From contig JAFUCN010000008.1 in the NCBI GenBank assembly GCA_017459665.1, positions 46,701-110,700 on the forward strand: a DNA stretch of 64,000 nt, in the 5' to 3' direction. The notes beneath the pieces are model-generated. The model had not been told where the DNA came from. It did not search any database and saw only the letters and a list, made by a program, of their open reading frames with translations. The DNA is from Methanobrevibacter sp. (lineage in GTDB: Archaea > Methanobacteriota > Methanobacteria > Methanobacteriales > Methanobacteriaceae). Each line of letters starts with the position of its first letter. Positions within the stretch are counted from its first letter, which is position 1. This document shows positions 52,049-60,119 of this stretch, in pieces. Both the position numbers and the translations under genes were made by a program.

Positions 52049-53139
52049 AACTTTTATTTATCGGTTCAAGATTATATGATGATATTGATTGGTATGTTAA
52101 ACGTAAAGGCATAGAAAGTGTCTTAACAGAATCCAATGAGGAAGCTATTAATCTGGAATTGCCTGATCAGGTATTCATTGTTCCTCGAGGAATGGACGGT
52201 CCAAAGCAAGTAGCATTAATGCAAAATGTTGATGCTATTGTTCCATTAATTGGTATAGATCCTCCACTGATTGATGTAGCTTACATGAAAGAGGAAATCG
52301 AAAGTGAATATTGCATACCGGTTATAGCTGCTGGTGTGCGTGCAGTCGAGTTAACTTCTGATAAAATCAAGACTAAAGGATTTTACGAAGAAATTGGTGT
52401 TGATACTCCGAATTACCAAATTCTTCACAGTCCAGATGAATTGAAATTGGATTTGCCCGTTGTATTAAAGCAAGGCCAAGGCCAGGGCGGAAAGGACATT
52501 AAAGTTGCAAAAACCATTGAAGACGTTGAAGAATACTTCAATGAATTTGACCAAGCACTATGTGAAGAGTTTATTGAAGGTGCTGAGATTTCCATTGAAG
52601 TATTGGGCTTTAACGGTGAATATGTTGCCCTGCCACCAATATACAAGGGTGAAACTACTCTTGACGGAACACATCCTTTAAACAAGGTCAAAACAGGACC
52701 TTGTATGGTTGAAGGATTAGATAATAATTTAGTACAGCATGTTGCCTACAAAGTAGCAAAAAATCTTGATTCCGACGGAATTTTTGAAATGGATTTCATG
52801 TTTTCCAGAAAAAATAATCAGTTGTATGCCATTGAAGTTAATACAAGACCAAACGGCACAAGATACTTGACTACAGCGACATGTGGTGTAAACTCACTTT
52901 GTGAACTTGTTAATATGGCAATTGGGGAGTTCAGCTTAGCTAATATTTCAGATAAGTTGCAATATCATTATTCAACTGAGATTCCCGTAGGCAATTATAT
53001 TGGTCCTGCTCCAAAAGAACCTGTAAAATCATTTGAGGATAATGATTTTGTTGTTCATGGTCCTGAAGGATATCAAAGAGTCACAGCAAGAGCTAAATCA
53101 GCTGAAGAACTTGAAAATTTAGTTGAAAAATTAACTTGA
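52045..53139 (+). CDS. ATP-grasp enzyme of pseudomurein-type cluster (CarB-like)
   Basis: This 364-residue ATP-grasp ligase has VVLKQGQGQGGKDIKVAK for nucleotide binding and EEFIEGAEISIEVLG and EMDFMF then AIEVNTRPNGTR for magnesium binding. It resembles PylC/CarB-like enzymes. A CarB-like ATP-grasp gene next to an MraY-like gene and a Mur ligase is known from pseudomurein synthesis in Methanobacteriales, where it may make or add a peptide or activated amino acid. It overlaps hycI by four bases (ATGA). The precise substrate is not known. Confidence 0.8.
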   Translation: MKLLFIGSRLYDDIDWYVKRKGIESVLTESNEEAINLELPDQVFIVPRGMDGPKQVALMQNVDAIVPLIGIDPPLIDVAYMKEEIESEYCIPVIAAGVRAVELTSDKIKTKGFYEEIGVDTPNYQILHSPDELKLDLPVVLKQGQGQGGKDIKVAKTIEDVEEYFNEFDQALCEEFIEGAEISIEVLGFNGEYVALPPIYKGETTLDGTHPLNKVKTGPCMVEGLDNNLVQHVAYKVAKNLDSDGIFEMDFMFSRKNNQLYAIEVNTRPNGTRYLTTATCGVNSLCELVNMAIGEFSLANISDKLQYHYSTEIPVGNYIGPAPKEPVKSFEDNDFVVHGPEGYQRVTARAKSAEELENLVEKLT

Positions 53140-53218
53140 AATCTGTGTTATAAGTTATAATTAAATAGTATTATCAATAGATATTTTAATATCCTAAAAT
53201 AATTTATTGTGTGGTATA

Positions 53219-54289
53219 ATGAATAATACAGATATGTTAATTCTTTTTTTAATAACATTATGTGCAACAGTATTCTTTACATGGTATGTTAAAAGAATAT
53301 TGCTTAAAGCAAGGATTGCTGACAATCCGATAGTTAGTGAACACAGACATAAAAGCGGTACTCCAACAATGGGTGGTATTGCATTTTTATTTACAATTTC
53401 CTTAATTATAGCATTGTATTATCAAAACACTACAATTTTAATTCTTTCATATATGATGCTTGCAGGAGGAATTGTAGGTCTGGTCGATGATTTAATAGGT
53501 TTAAAGGTTAAAGAAGTTCAAAAAATTGTTGTAAACACTTCAAAAGAAGTCATCACTCTTGGAAGATTGGATGTTGAACCTGGTGAAGAAGTTCGTGTAG
53601 CTACTCCAAAAGCAAAAGCAGAAGTGGATGACTTATTGAAAGCAGGAAAAGTTGAAGTTATCGGTGAAGTGCCTATTAAAACAGAACCTGAAGAACTTGA
53701 AAAAATCATATGCCAAATTGTTTTAGGATTGTTTTTAGGATTAACTGGAGTTATCACAACATTAGGCGGTTTCCAATTAGGTTTACTGGCTATTCCAGTA
53801 GTTATAGTTGCAATTATGGGATGTATTAATTCAGTCAATTTAATTGATGGTATGGATGGTCTTGCAGCAGGTATTGTAGGGATTGCATCAATAGCATGCT
53901 GTATTTATGGTTATCTGTTTGGACCAGCAACAATTATTCCGCCATTTTTAATCCTAGCAGGATTATGTTTAGGATTTTTAGTATTCAACAAACATCCGGC
54001 TTCAATATTTATGGGAGATACAGGATCTTTTGTATTGGGTACAGGTTATGCAGCTGCAGTATTGCTATGTGATATCCCATACTTTGGAGTTCTTGCATTG
54101 GGAGTACCGATTATTTCTGTTGTTGTAAGCCTGCTTCACAGAGCACACATTATTAAATTGCCTGTAGAGCCACTGCACCATACATTAAATCATTATGGAA
54201 TGTCAGAAACAAAAATTGTATTTAGCTATTGGGCTGGAACAGCGTTATTATGTATTATTGGAATACTTGCAAAGATGTATGTATTCTAA
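53219..54289 (+). CDS. MraY-like glycosyl-1-phosphate transferase (pseudomurein synthesis)
   Basis: This 356-residue, ten-helix membrane enzyme of the MraY/WecA superfamily transfers a phospho-sugar peptide from UDP to a lipid carrier. Catalytic parts are present: GLVDDLIGL (paired Asp), NLIDGMDGLAAG, IFMGDTGSFVLG and PLHHTLNHYGMSE, where bacterial MraY has HHH. A soluble insertion of about 65 residues follows the DDLIGL loop (about residues 105-170). ATG 53219 is used rather than the TTG at 53207. The neighbours, ATP-grasp and Mur ligase, support the pseudomurein role. Confidence 0.85.
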   Translation: MNNTDMLILFLITLCATVFFTWYVKRILLKARIADNPIVSEHRHKSGTPTMGGIAFLFTISLIIALYYQNTTILILSYMMLAGGIVGLVDDLIGLKVKEVQKIVVNTSKEVITLGRLDVEPGEEVRVATPKAKAEVDDLLKAGKVEVIGEVPIKTEPEELEKIICQIVLGLFLGLTGVITTLGGFQLGLLAIPVVIVAIMGCINSVNLIDGMDGLAAGIVGIASIACCIYGYLFGPATIIPPFLILAGLCLGFLVFNKHPASIFMGDTGSFVLGTGYAAAVLLCDIPYFGVLALGVPIISVVVSLLHRAHIIKLPVEPLHHTLNHYGMSETKIVFSYWAGTALLCIIGILAKMYVF

Positions 54290-54310
54290 CTTTTCTATTT
54301 TTTTGGTGAT

Positions 54311-55744
54311 ATGATGAATATTCAAGATTTGGCTAATTCTATAGGTGGAAAACTTGTAGGTAATAATGAATTTTTCTCCATTGATGGGTTTACTGGAAAA
54401 TTCACATTTTTAAATGATGCCCACACAGGAGATATTGTAATCAGGCATTGGATTAATGATAAGGGTGTTGAAATTGCATTCAATAAAAATATTGCCTGTT
54501 TGATTACTCAAACACCAAAGGATGGTGCTATTGAAATGGCTGAAAAGCTTAATTTCCCACTGATTATTACTGATAAGATTCAATTGGCCAATGCATATGC
54601 ACTTTCACATACTGTAGATAAATTCTCACCAAATTCAACAAATGTTGTTATTACAGGTACAAACGGCAAATCAACAACATCACATTTAATATATCACATT
54701 TTAAATAATTCAGGTTGTCATGTTTTAACAAATACTGACAGCGAATCGGAATTTAATACATTAATTGATCCCATGGTTTCAAAATTAATATCTGATGAGG
54801 TTACACAAAATGGTGAACTCGATTATTTGGTTATTGAAGTGTCTGAAGTTCAAGGTTGGCTTGGGAATTTAATGAAAAACCATGCTGCTTTGATGAGTGA
54901 GGCGGTCAGGCCAAAAGTTGGAGTAATAACAAATATCGCAATGGATCATATTGGGCTTGTAAATTCAATTGATGAGGTATATGGTGAAATTAAGGCGGTT
55001 CCTGAAGCTATTGGTGATGGAATAACCATTTTAAATTATGATGATGAACTTGTAAGAAGTCTTGAAGCCCAGAATCCGTTTTATACATCAATGTCAAAAC
55101 TGGAGATGGATAATGCAGTTTACTTTGATGAAAATGCCATCTATTATGGGGATAATGCTATTTTAACAATTGATGAGTTGCCATTTAATGGTAATCATTT
55201 TATCCAAAATATATTGTCTGCAATAGGTGCGTGTATTTCTTTAGGTATTGATATGGATGATATCGTTGCAGGTGTCAAGTCATATAAGGCATTAAAAAGA
55301 CGTTTTGCAAAATTAAACGATGAACCGTTAATTTATGATGATTTTGCCCATAATCCTGATGGTATCAAAGCAACAATTGCAGAAACTATTAAATTGCTTC
55401 CTGAAGGCCAAAAATTATATGTGGTATGTGCTATTAGAGGTTCAAGGGGTGTGGAAATCAACCAATTGAATGTTGAAGCTTTGGTTGAGTCTATGGATGA
55501 TAGAATTGAACTGGTTTTGTCTTCAAGTAATGATGTTGTAAACACTCTTAATTTTGTTGAGGAGGATGAACGTGAAGTATTTTTCAATACTTTAAATGAA
55601 AACAGTATTGATTTTATTCACTATGATAATTTGCAGGATTGTTTAAAAGACACCTATAAAAAGGTAGATAAAAAGGATATCATTTTATTGATTGGTGCTC
55701 AAGGGATGGACCCTGCAGAATCACTTTTAAGAGATATTCTATAA
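54311..55744 (+). CDS. Mur ligase family peptide ligase (pseudomurein synthesis)
   Basis: This 477-residue ATP-dependent amide ligase has a MurE/MurC-like fold. The ATP loop is ITGTNGKSTTSHLI (about residues 114-127); the central domain has VEVSEVQGWLG and NIAMDHIGLVNS. The C-terminal domain includes YDDFAHNPDGIKATIAE with a catalytic-lysine-region substitute and IRGSRGVEINQ. Methanobacterial homologues are peptide ligases of pseudomurein and related to MurE/MurC. It follows the MraY-like gene by 21 bases with a GGTGAT ribosome site. Which step it performs is not readable from sequence. Confidence 0.83.
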   Translation: MMNIQDLANSIGGKLVGNNEFFSIDGFTGKFTFLNDAHTGDIVIRHWINDKGVEIAFNKNIACLITQTPKDGAIEMAEKLNFPLIITDKIQLANAYALSHTVDKFSPNSTNVVITGTNGKSTTSHLIYHILNNSGCHVLTNTDSESEFNTLIDPMVSKLISDEVTQNGELDYLVIEVSEVQGWLGNLMKNHAALMSEAVRPKVGVITNIAMDHIGLVNSIDEVYGEIKAVPEAIGDGITILNYDDELVRSLEAQNPFYTSMSKLEMDNAVYFDENAIYYGDNAILTIDELPFNGNHFIQNILSAIGACISLGIDMDDIVAGVKSYKALKRRFAKLNDEPLIYDDFAHNPDGIKATIAETIKLLPEGQKLYVVCAIRGSRGVEINQLNVEALVESMDDRIELVLSSSNDVVNTLNFVEEDEREVFFNTLNENSIDFIHYDNLQDCLKDTYKKVDKKDIILLIGAQGMDPAESLLRDIL

Positions 55745-55820
55745 ATTTAAATATCATATTAACTTAATATAATAAATGTATAATTTATATTCTTATAAGG
55801 ATATTAATTGAGGATGAAAT

Positions 55821-56261
55821 ATGTTTATAAAGATTAGAAGAGACACATTAATAATTTTATTATTGGCGTTTATTTTGATTCTTTGTGGTCGTTTGATAAC
55901 TTATGTCGCATTTGCTTCTTCAACAGAGGTAAACGATGGAATCCCTATTTCAGGTATTATCGTTAAAGGAAACGATATTGTCCCTGTAGATACTATCAGG
56001 GCAAATGTAATGCAGGCCGGTTTTAGGGACGGTAGTGTAATTTATGGTGATATTTTAAAAACTTCTAAAAGGGAAGTTTCACTGCAGGATGCTATTCAGA
56101 CGGCGCAGGAATTTGCAACATGGTCGACAGTGCCCGGAACATCCGTTCAGCCTATTACGGCAGCTGATGTTCAGGTTGACAAAAACACAGGTGTTGTCAC
56201 TGTAACTGTTATTGAAGATTTTTCTTCGGTTGAATTGAACGAGGATACGAGTGGTGAATAA
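55821..56261 (+). CDS. Membrane-anchored extracytoplasmic protein (146 aa), cell-wall cluster
   Basis: This 146-residue protein has one N-terminal membrane helix (LIILLLAFILILCGRLI, about residues 10-27) and an exported domain with a beta-rich look, including a POTRA-like stretch around DGIPISGIIVKGNDIVPVD. The remainder, TSVQPITAADVQVDKNTGVV, is also beta-rich. It is the partner of the next gene, two bases away. It is not recognised as a known family; position after the Mur ligase suggests a role in the wall. Confidence 0.6.
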   Translation: MFIKIRRDTLIILLLAFILILCGRLITYVAFASSTEVNDGIPISGIIVKGNDIVPVDTIRANVMQAGFRDGSVIYGDILKTSKREVSLQDAIQTAQEFATWSTVPGTSVQPITAADVQVDKNTGVVTVTVIEDFSSVELNEDTSGE

Positions 56262-56263
56262 AA

Positions 56264-57523
56264 TTGAATAAAATAAAAGTTTCCCTTGTATTTTTTGTCA
56301 TATTACTATTGACTATGAGTAGCGTTGCCGCTACCTGTAACATTATTGTTATTACTGACCCTACTGGTGAAGATCCTAATGGAGCTGCTGCGGGAAGTAT
56401 GTCTTTTGCAGAAAACATGTTCCAGTCTACATTTTTAATGTCTAAAAACAATAACTTCGCAGTACTCTCAGGGGGTACCGGTACTTCAGATACAAGACTG
56501 GATTCTATTGTTCAGGCAGTCGCATATCTGGAAAACAATGCTTCTGCAGCATCTGTTGCATCAATTGCTTCTCAATATAAAGGTGCTCGTCTTGTAGTAG
56601 GCGGCCCATATATCGGAGCAGCTATTGGTGGGTCATTTAATGCTTATGTAATTACTGTTGATGATGTAAGTAATGAGATTAAAGTAACTCCATACACCAG
56701 TGGTGTTGCAACACTTCAGCCTGGTCAAAAAGGAGCTATTATTCACTTGAGGAATACTCAGGGAAATCCAATGTACGGTACTGCAGACAGCGTAAGAAAA
56801 GAAACTGCAATGAATATTGGAAAAATGATTAGGGACGGATATCCTGCAACCACAATTCTCTCTGAAGCTATGGGTGAAGTAGCTAGAGATTCAGGAGAGA
56901 AATACGGTGGAGGTGGGGTCAACCTGATTTCAGGTGTTTCCACAGGGGACATGTTCACACCAAGAGATATGAACACTACGGGTTCGCCAATGGATGAGGA
57001 ATATTCCAAAACCTGTGACGATTGCGGATGGGCTTTAGGGTTCCCTTCAGCCGAGGCATATGACAGATGTCCTGTATGTGGTGGAACACTTAGAACCGTT
57101 TATGCATATGAAGCTTTGGGTAATGCCCTTACGGTTAGTCCAAATGCTGTGAGTGTGTCAGTTTATGGAAGTGATAAGCCAGGTTTAGCTGCAACCACAA
57201 AAGAAATTGTTGAAGCTTCAGTTGCTAAATATGGTTATGATGCATCTGCAATTGCTGGTTCTATCAATAGAGGTATTAATAATGGTCTTTTAATGGGTGT
57301 TGATCACGTTGAACCTAAAGATATCAATGTAAAACAAGGTTCTAAAGCTGTAGGTGTTTATTACAATGCACTTCCTGGTGACAGATCTTCTCCTTCTTGG
57401 GACTTACCTATTGATGGAAATATCTTAAATGTTTTAGGAAGTATCCAAACTGTAGTTGGAATTATTTTAATATTGCTTGTGGTATTCAGAAGCAGATTAT
57501 TGAAGTCTTTCCAAGAAAGGTGA
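56264..57523 (+). CDS. Exported membrane protein with zinc-ribbon-like loop, cell-wall cluster
   Basis: This 419-residue protein starts with TTG two bases after the preceding stop, has a signal peptide (about 1-23, ending SSVAA), a large extracellular domain and a C-terminal anchor helix (about 390-410). In the middle, CDDCGWALG and CPVCGG form a zinc-ribbon-like pair of CxxC knuckles, unusual outside the cell. Gly/Ser-rich segments such as ARLVVGGPYIGAAIGGSF suggest a ligand-binding core. No family is recognised. Its place at the end of the pseudomurein cluster hints at a wall function. Confidence 0.6.
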   Translation: MNKIKVSLVFFVILLLTMSSVAATCNIIVITDPTGEDPNGAAAGSMSFAENMFQSTFLMSKNNNFAVLSGGTGTSDTRLDSIVQAVAYLENNASAASVASIASQYKGARLVVGGPYIGAAIGGSFNAYVITVDDVSNEIKVTPYTSGVATLQPGQKGAIIHLRNTQGNPMYGTADSVRKETAMNIGKMIRDGYPATTILSEAMGEVARDSGEKYGGGGVNLISGVSTGDMFTPRDMNTTGSPMDEEYSKTCDDCGWALGFPSAEAYDRCPVCGGTLRTVYAYEALGNALTVSPNAVSVSVYGSDKPGLAATTKEIVEASVAKYGYDASAIAGSINRGINNGLLMGVDHVEPKDINVKQGSKAVGVYYNALPGDRSSPSWDLPIDGNILNVLGSIQTVVGIILILLVVFRSRLLKSFQER

Positions 57524-57543
57524 TTAATTCACCTTATTTTTCT
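57517..57543 (+). terminator. Hairpin terminator over stop codon of the exported protein gene
   Basis: AAGGTGA (57517-57523) pairs with TCACCTT (57529-57535) around a five-base loop, contains the TGA stop, and is followed by a T-rich tract before the next ribosome site. Confidence 0.6.
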
Positions 57544-57559
57544 TTTATGGAGATTTATT

Positions 57560-57991
57560 ATGGCACTGATTTTGATTAGGGGAGAAAACAATCCAAAATT
57601 GCTTAATGCGATTGCAGACATGGAACGTCACGGTAATTTGAGTTTAGTTTCAAAGCCAAAAGTCATTGATGCTGATTTTGCAGATTCCTTAGTTGAGGAT
57701 ATCTTAAATTCTAAACTCAGAACCAAATCTAGCGTTGCAACTGCATTTTTTGTAAAAGAAGACACTACATTGAGCATTCTACAAATTAAAAAGATTCATC
57801 CTCCTGCTCATGTGGTTGTAGTTAGCGATGAGTATGATGCTTATGGCAAACTAAAAAATGTATTGGATGATGCTAAGCTATTTTCTGGATATCAGTCACA
57901 TAAAGCGATTAATGATGGTTTAATTGATTATAAGATCCAAGGTAAGGATCGTTATATAAAAAATGATAAATTAAATAGCTATCTTAAATAG
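57560..57991 (+). CDS. Conserved methanogen protein, possibly DUF356 family (143 aa)
   Basis: This 143-residue soluble protein begins MALILIRGENNPKLLNAIAD and has a Rossmann-like alternation of strands and helices, with AHVVVVSDEYDAYGKLKNVL near residue 90. It looks like the methanogen-specific family sometimes named DUF356, but this assignment is from memory of the pattern only. The function is unknown. It converges on aMBF1, and the shared hairpin at 57973-57997 may terminate both genes. Confidence 0.55.
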   Translation: MALILIRGENNPKLLNAIADMERHGNLSLVSKPKVIDADFADSLVEDILNSKLRTKSSVATAFFVKEDTTLSILQIKKIHPPAHVVVVSDEYDAYGKLKNVLDDAKLFSGYQSHKAINDGLIDYKIQGKDRYIKNDKLNSYLK

Positions 57992-57997
57992 CTATTT
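57973..57997. terminator. Hairpin between convergent DUF356-like and aMBF1 genes
   Basis: AAATAGCTA (57973-57981) pairs with TAGCTATTT (57989-57997) over a seven-base loop. The right arm includes the TAG stop, followed by a T-rich segment. Confidence 0.6.
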
Positions 57998-58483
57998 TCT
58001 TTTAATTTTCATAATATTTCCTAAGGTACGTTCTCCTGAGGAATTACTGACGAATTGATTCAAATCAAGATTATCTATTTCTTCAAGAAGTTTAATGTTC
58101 AATGCTTTTTCGAATTTTTTGGTTAGTTTATTGTCAGGAGTCATTTTTCCGGTTTCAATTCTTGTAATGACTGAAACTCTTTCGTTTATTTTTTTACCTA
58201 ACTCTTCACGAGACCAGTTTTTAGACTCCCTTGCTTTTCTAATTGCAACATCGAAATCTTCGATTAATTCATCTGAAGGTTCATCTCTTCTTGAATAGTT
58301 TCTATTTCTTGTATTTGTTGGTCTTTTTGTTTTTTCCTGTTTTGCAAATTTTGGTTTTGGAGGTGCTTTTTGGATTTTACCAAGTTTTGAACACTCTTTA
58401 CAAACAACCATAACTGATCCTTCAATTTTTGCTCTTATGGGATTGTTTTCGGGTACTGGTTTACCGCAGATTTCACATTCCAT
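57992..58483 (-). CDS. Multiprotein bridging factor aMBF1
   Basis: This 163-residue archaeal transcription/translation-linked factor has an N-terminal zinc ribbon (CEICGKPV and CKECSKLG), a basic disordered linker (about residues 40-80, KRPTNTRNRNYSRRDE) and a Cro-like helix-turn-helix domain (SREELGKKINERVSVITRIE). It binds the ribosome or the basal transcription machinery. The ATG at 58483 follows TGGAGGA and starts at the ribbon; the frame extends to 58501 but gains nothing. It is convergent with the gene at 57560 and divergent from PAN. Confidence 0.9.
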   Translation of the reverse strand: MECEICGKPVPENNPIRAKIEGSVMVVCKECSKLGKIQKAPPKPKFAKQEKTKRPTNTRNRNYSRRDEPSDELIEDFDVAIRKARESKNWSREELGKKINERVSVITRIETGKMTPDNKLTKKFEKALNIKLLEEIDNLDLNQFVSNSSGERTLGNIMKIKRK

Positions 58484-58559
58484 TTTAATCAGTTCCTCCA
58501 ATATTCTTTAATTTAATATATAATAATATGTTATTAATATTTGTTAGTATGAATTAAAA

Positions 58560-58730
58560 TGAATACCTTTAAATACTTTAAAGTTACTAATTGTTATTAA
58601 AGTAAGATTTATATTATTACGTTAAATAAATTTTATATTGTAAAAAAATCGAGAAAAGCTCGATGTCGAATTGAATATGTTATCTCTGGCAAAAAGGCCA
58701 GATGAATAAAACTAACTGGAGATGATTCAC
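58560..58730 (+). promoter_or_regulatory. Promoter region and structured leader of the PAN gene
   Basis: A TATA-like CTTTAAATACTTTAAAG lies near 58568-58584, and a second AT-rich box, AAATTTTATATTG, at 58627-58640. The leader then holds two short stem-loops: ATCGAG/CTCGAT (58648-58653 with 58659-58664) and CTGGC/GCCAG (58686-58690 with 58697-58701). The ribosome site GGAGATGATT ends it. The leader is unusually structured for this AT-rich genome. Confidence 0.45.
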
Positions 58731-59987
58731 ATGGATGATTTTGAAGATTTGGAAAACTCCTCAAAAGAAGAATTAATCGAAAAAGTAGAATCCCTACAAG
58801 ATGAAATCGTTTCTTTAAGAGAAGAAAAATCCAAAGCTAAAAGTAACTTAATGTGGAAAGTTAGGAAATTGGAAAAAGACAAAGTGCTAATTGAAAATGA
58901 AAAAATAAGACTGGAAAGAGAAACCAAATCCCTTCGCTCAGAAGTGGACAGATTCAGGTCTCCTCCTTTAGTGCTGGCCACTATAACTGAAGTCTTAGAT
59001 GACCACAGAATGACTGTTAAAAGTAGCACCGGACCTAGTTTCCTTGTCAATTACTCAAAATTCTTAGATGAAAAATTATTGGTGCCTGGTTCAAGAGTGG
59101 CTCTAAATCAACAGACATTCGGTATTGTTGAAGTATTGCCATCAGAAAAAGATGCAAATGTTTCAGGAATGGAAATTGAAACAAAACCAGACATTACTTA
59201 TGATAAGATTGGTGGTTTGGAAGAGCAAATCATTGAAGTTAAAGAAACTGTCGAACTTCCTTTAACAGAACCTGAATTATTTGAAAAAGTAGGTATTGAA
59301 CCACCTAAAGGAATATTGCTTTACGGACCTCCGGGAACCGGTAAAACTTTACTTGCAAAAGCTGTTGCCAACGAAACCAATGCAACATTCATTAAAATTG
59401 TTGCTTCCGAGTTTGTCAAAAAATACATTGGTGAAGGTGCAAGACTCGTACGCGAAGTATTTGAGCTTGCTAAAGAAAAAGCACCTGCAATCATATTCAT
59501 TGATGAACTTGATGCGGTAGCTGCCAAAAGACTAAAAAGTTCAACCAGTGGTGACAGGGAAGTTCAAAGGACTTTAATGCAACTTCTAGCAGAACTCGAC
59601 GGATTCGAATCCAGAGGGGATATTGGAATTATTGGTGCAACCAACAGGCCTGATATCCTGGATCCTGCATTATTGCGTCCGGGACGTTTCGACAGATTTA
59701 TTGAAGTTCCTCTTCCAAATGTCGATGGAAGACGTGAAATTCTCAAAATCCACACTAAAAACATGTCTTTGGATGAAGAAGCAGACATTGACTTGCTTGC
59801 TGATTTGACAGATGAATTGTCTGGTGCAGACTTAAAAGCAGTATGTACTGAAGCAGGTATGTTTGCAATTCGTGAAAAACGTGATAAGATTACTGTAGCT
59901 GACTTTATGGATGCAATCGAAAAGGTAATGAGCAAAACTCAGGAAGATGAATTGTTCAAAACCGAAGCTGGAGTAATGTTCGGATAA
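58731..59987 (+). CDS. pan: Proteasome-activating nucleotidase
   Basis: This 418-residue AAA ATPase unfolds substrates for the 20S proteasome. It has an N-terminal coiled coil (about 5-70), an OB domain (about 75-130) and the AAA domain: GPPGTGKT at about 199-206, the pore loop FVKKYIGEG, Walker [11 protein letters not shown] and the second region of homology [24 protein letters not shown] 58731 follows GGAGATGATT. The C-terminus ends VMFG, so the canonical HbYX tail has Phe in place of Tyr. It is followed by a C/D-box sRNA. Confidence 0.95.
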   Translation: MDDFEDLENSSKEELIEKVESLQDEIVSLREEKSKAKSNLMWKVRKLEKDKVLIENEKIRLERETKSLRSEVDRFRSPPLVLATITEVLDDHRMTVKSSTGPSFLVNYSKFLDEKLLVPGSRVALNQQTFGIVEVLPSEKDANVSGMEIETKPDITYDKIGGLEEQIIEVKETVELPLTEPELFEKVGIEPPKGILLYGPPGTGKTLLAKAVANETNATFIKIVASEFVKKYIGEGARLVREVFELAKEKAPAIIFIDELDAVAAKRLKSSTSGDREVQRTLMQLLAELDGFESRGDIGIIGATNRPDILDPALLRPGRFDRFIEVPLPNVDGRREILKIHTKNMSLDEEADIDLLADLTDELSGADLKAVCTEAGMFAIREKRDKITVADFMDAIEKVMSKTQEDELFKTEAGVMFG

Positions 59988-60000
59988 ATTTAATAATATA

Positions 60001-60064
60001 ATAAGCCTATGATGAACCCTATGAGCTCTGATATGTGATGAATGATGGGCGAGCTGAGGCTTAT
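60001..60064 (+). ncRNA. C/D box small RNA
   Basis: A complete archaeal C/D guide RNA: terminal stem ATAAGCC (60001-60007) with GGCTTAT (60058-60064), C box ATGATGA (60009-60015), D' box CTGA (60028-60031), C' box GTGATGA (60035-60041) and D box CTGA (60054-60057). Both guides are exactly 12 nt: ACCCTATGAGCT (60016-60027) and ATGATGGGCGAG (60042-60053). A T-tract follows. Such RNAs direct 2'-O-methylation five bases upstream of each D box. The target strands would read AGCUCAUAGGGU and CUCGCCCAUCAU. The second matches eight bases of the conserved 23S rRNA CUCGCCCA region next to the peptidyl transferase centre, as I remember archaeal sequences. Confidence 0.92.
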
Positions 60065-60119
60065 TTTTTAATCTTTTTTTGTAAAACTTTATTTAAAAGT
60101 AAATCTAATAGTAATAATT

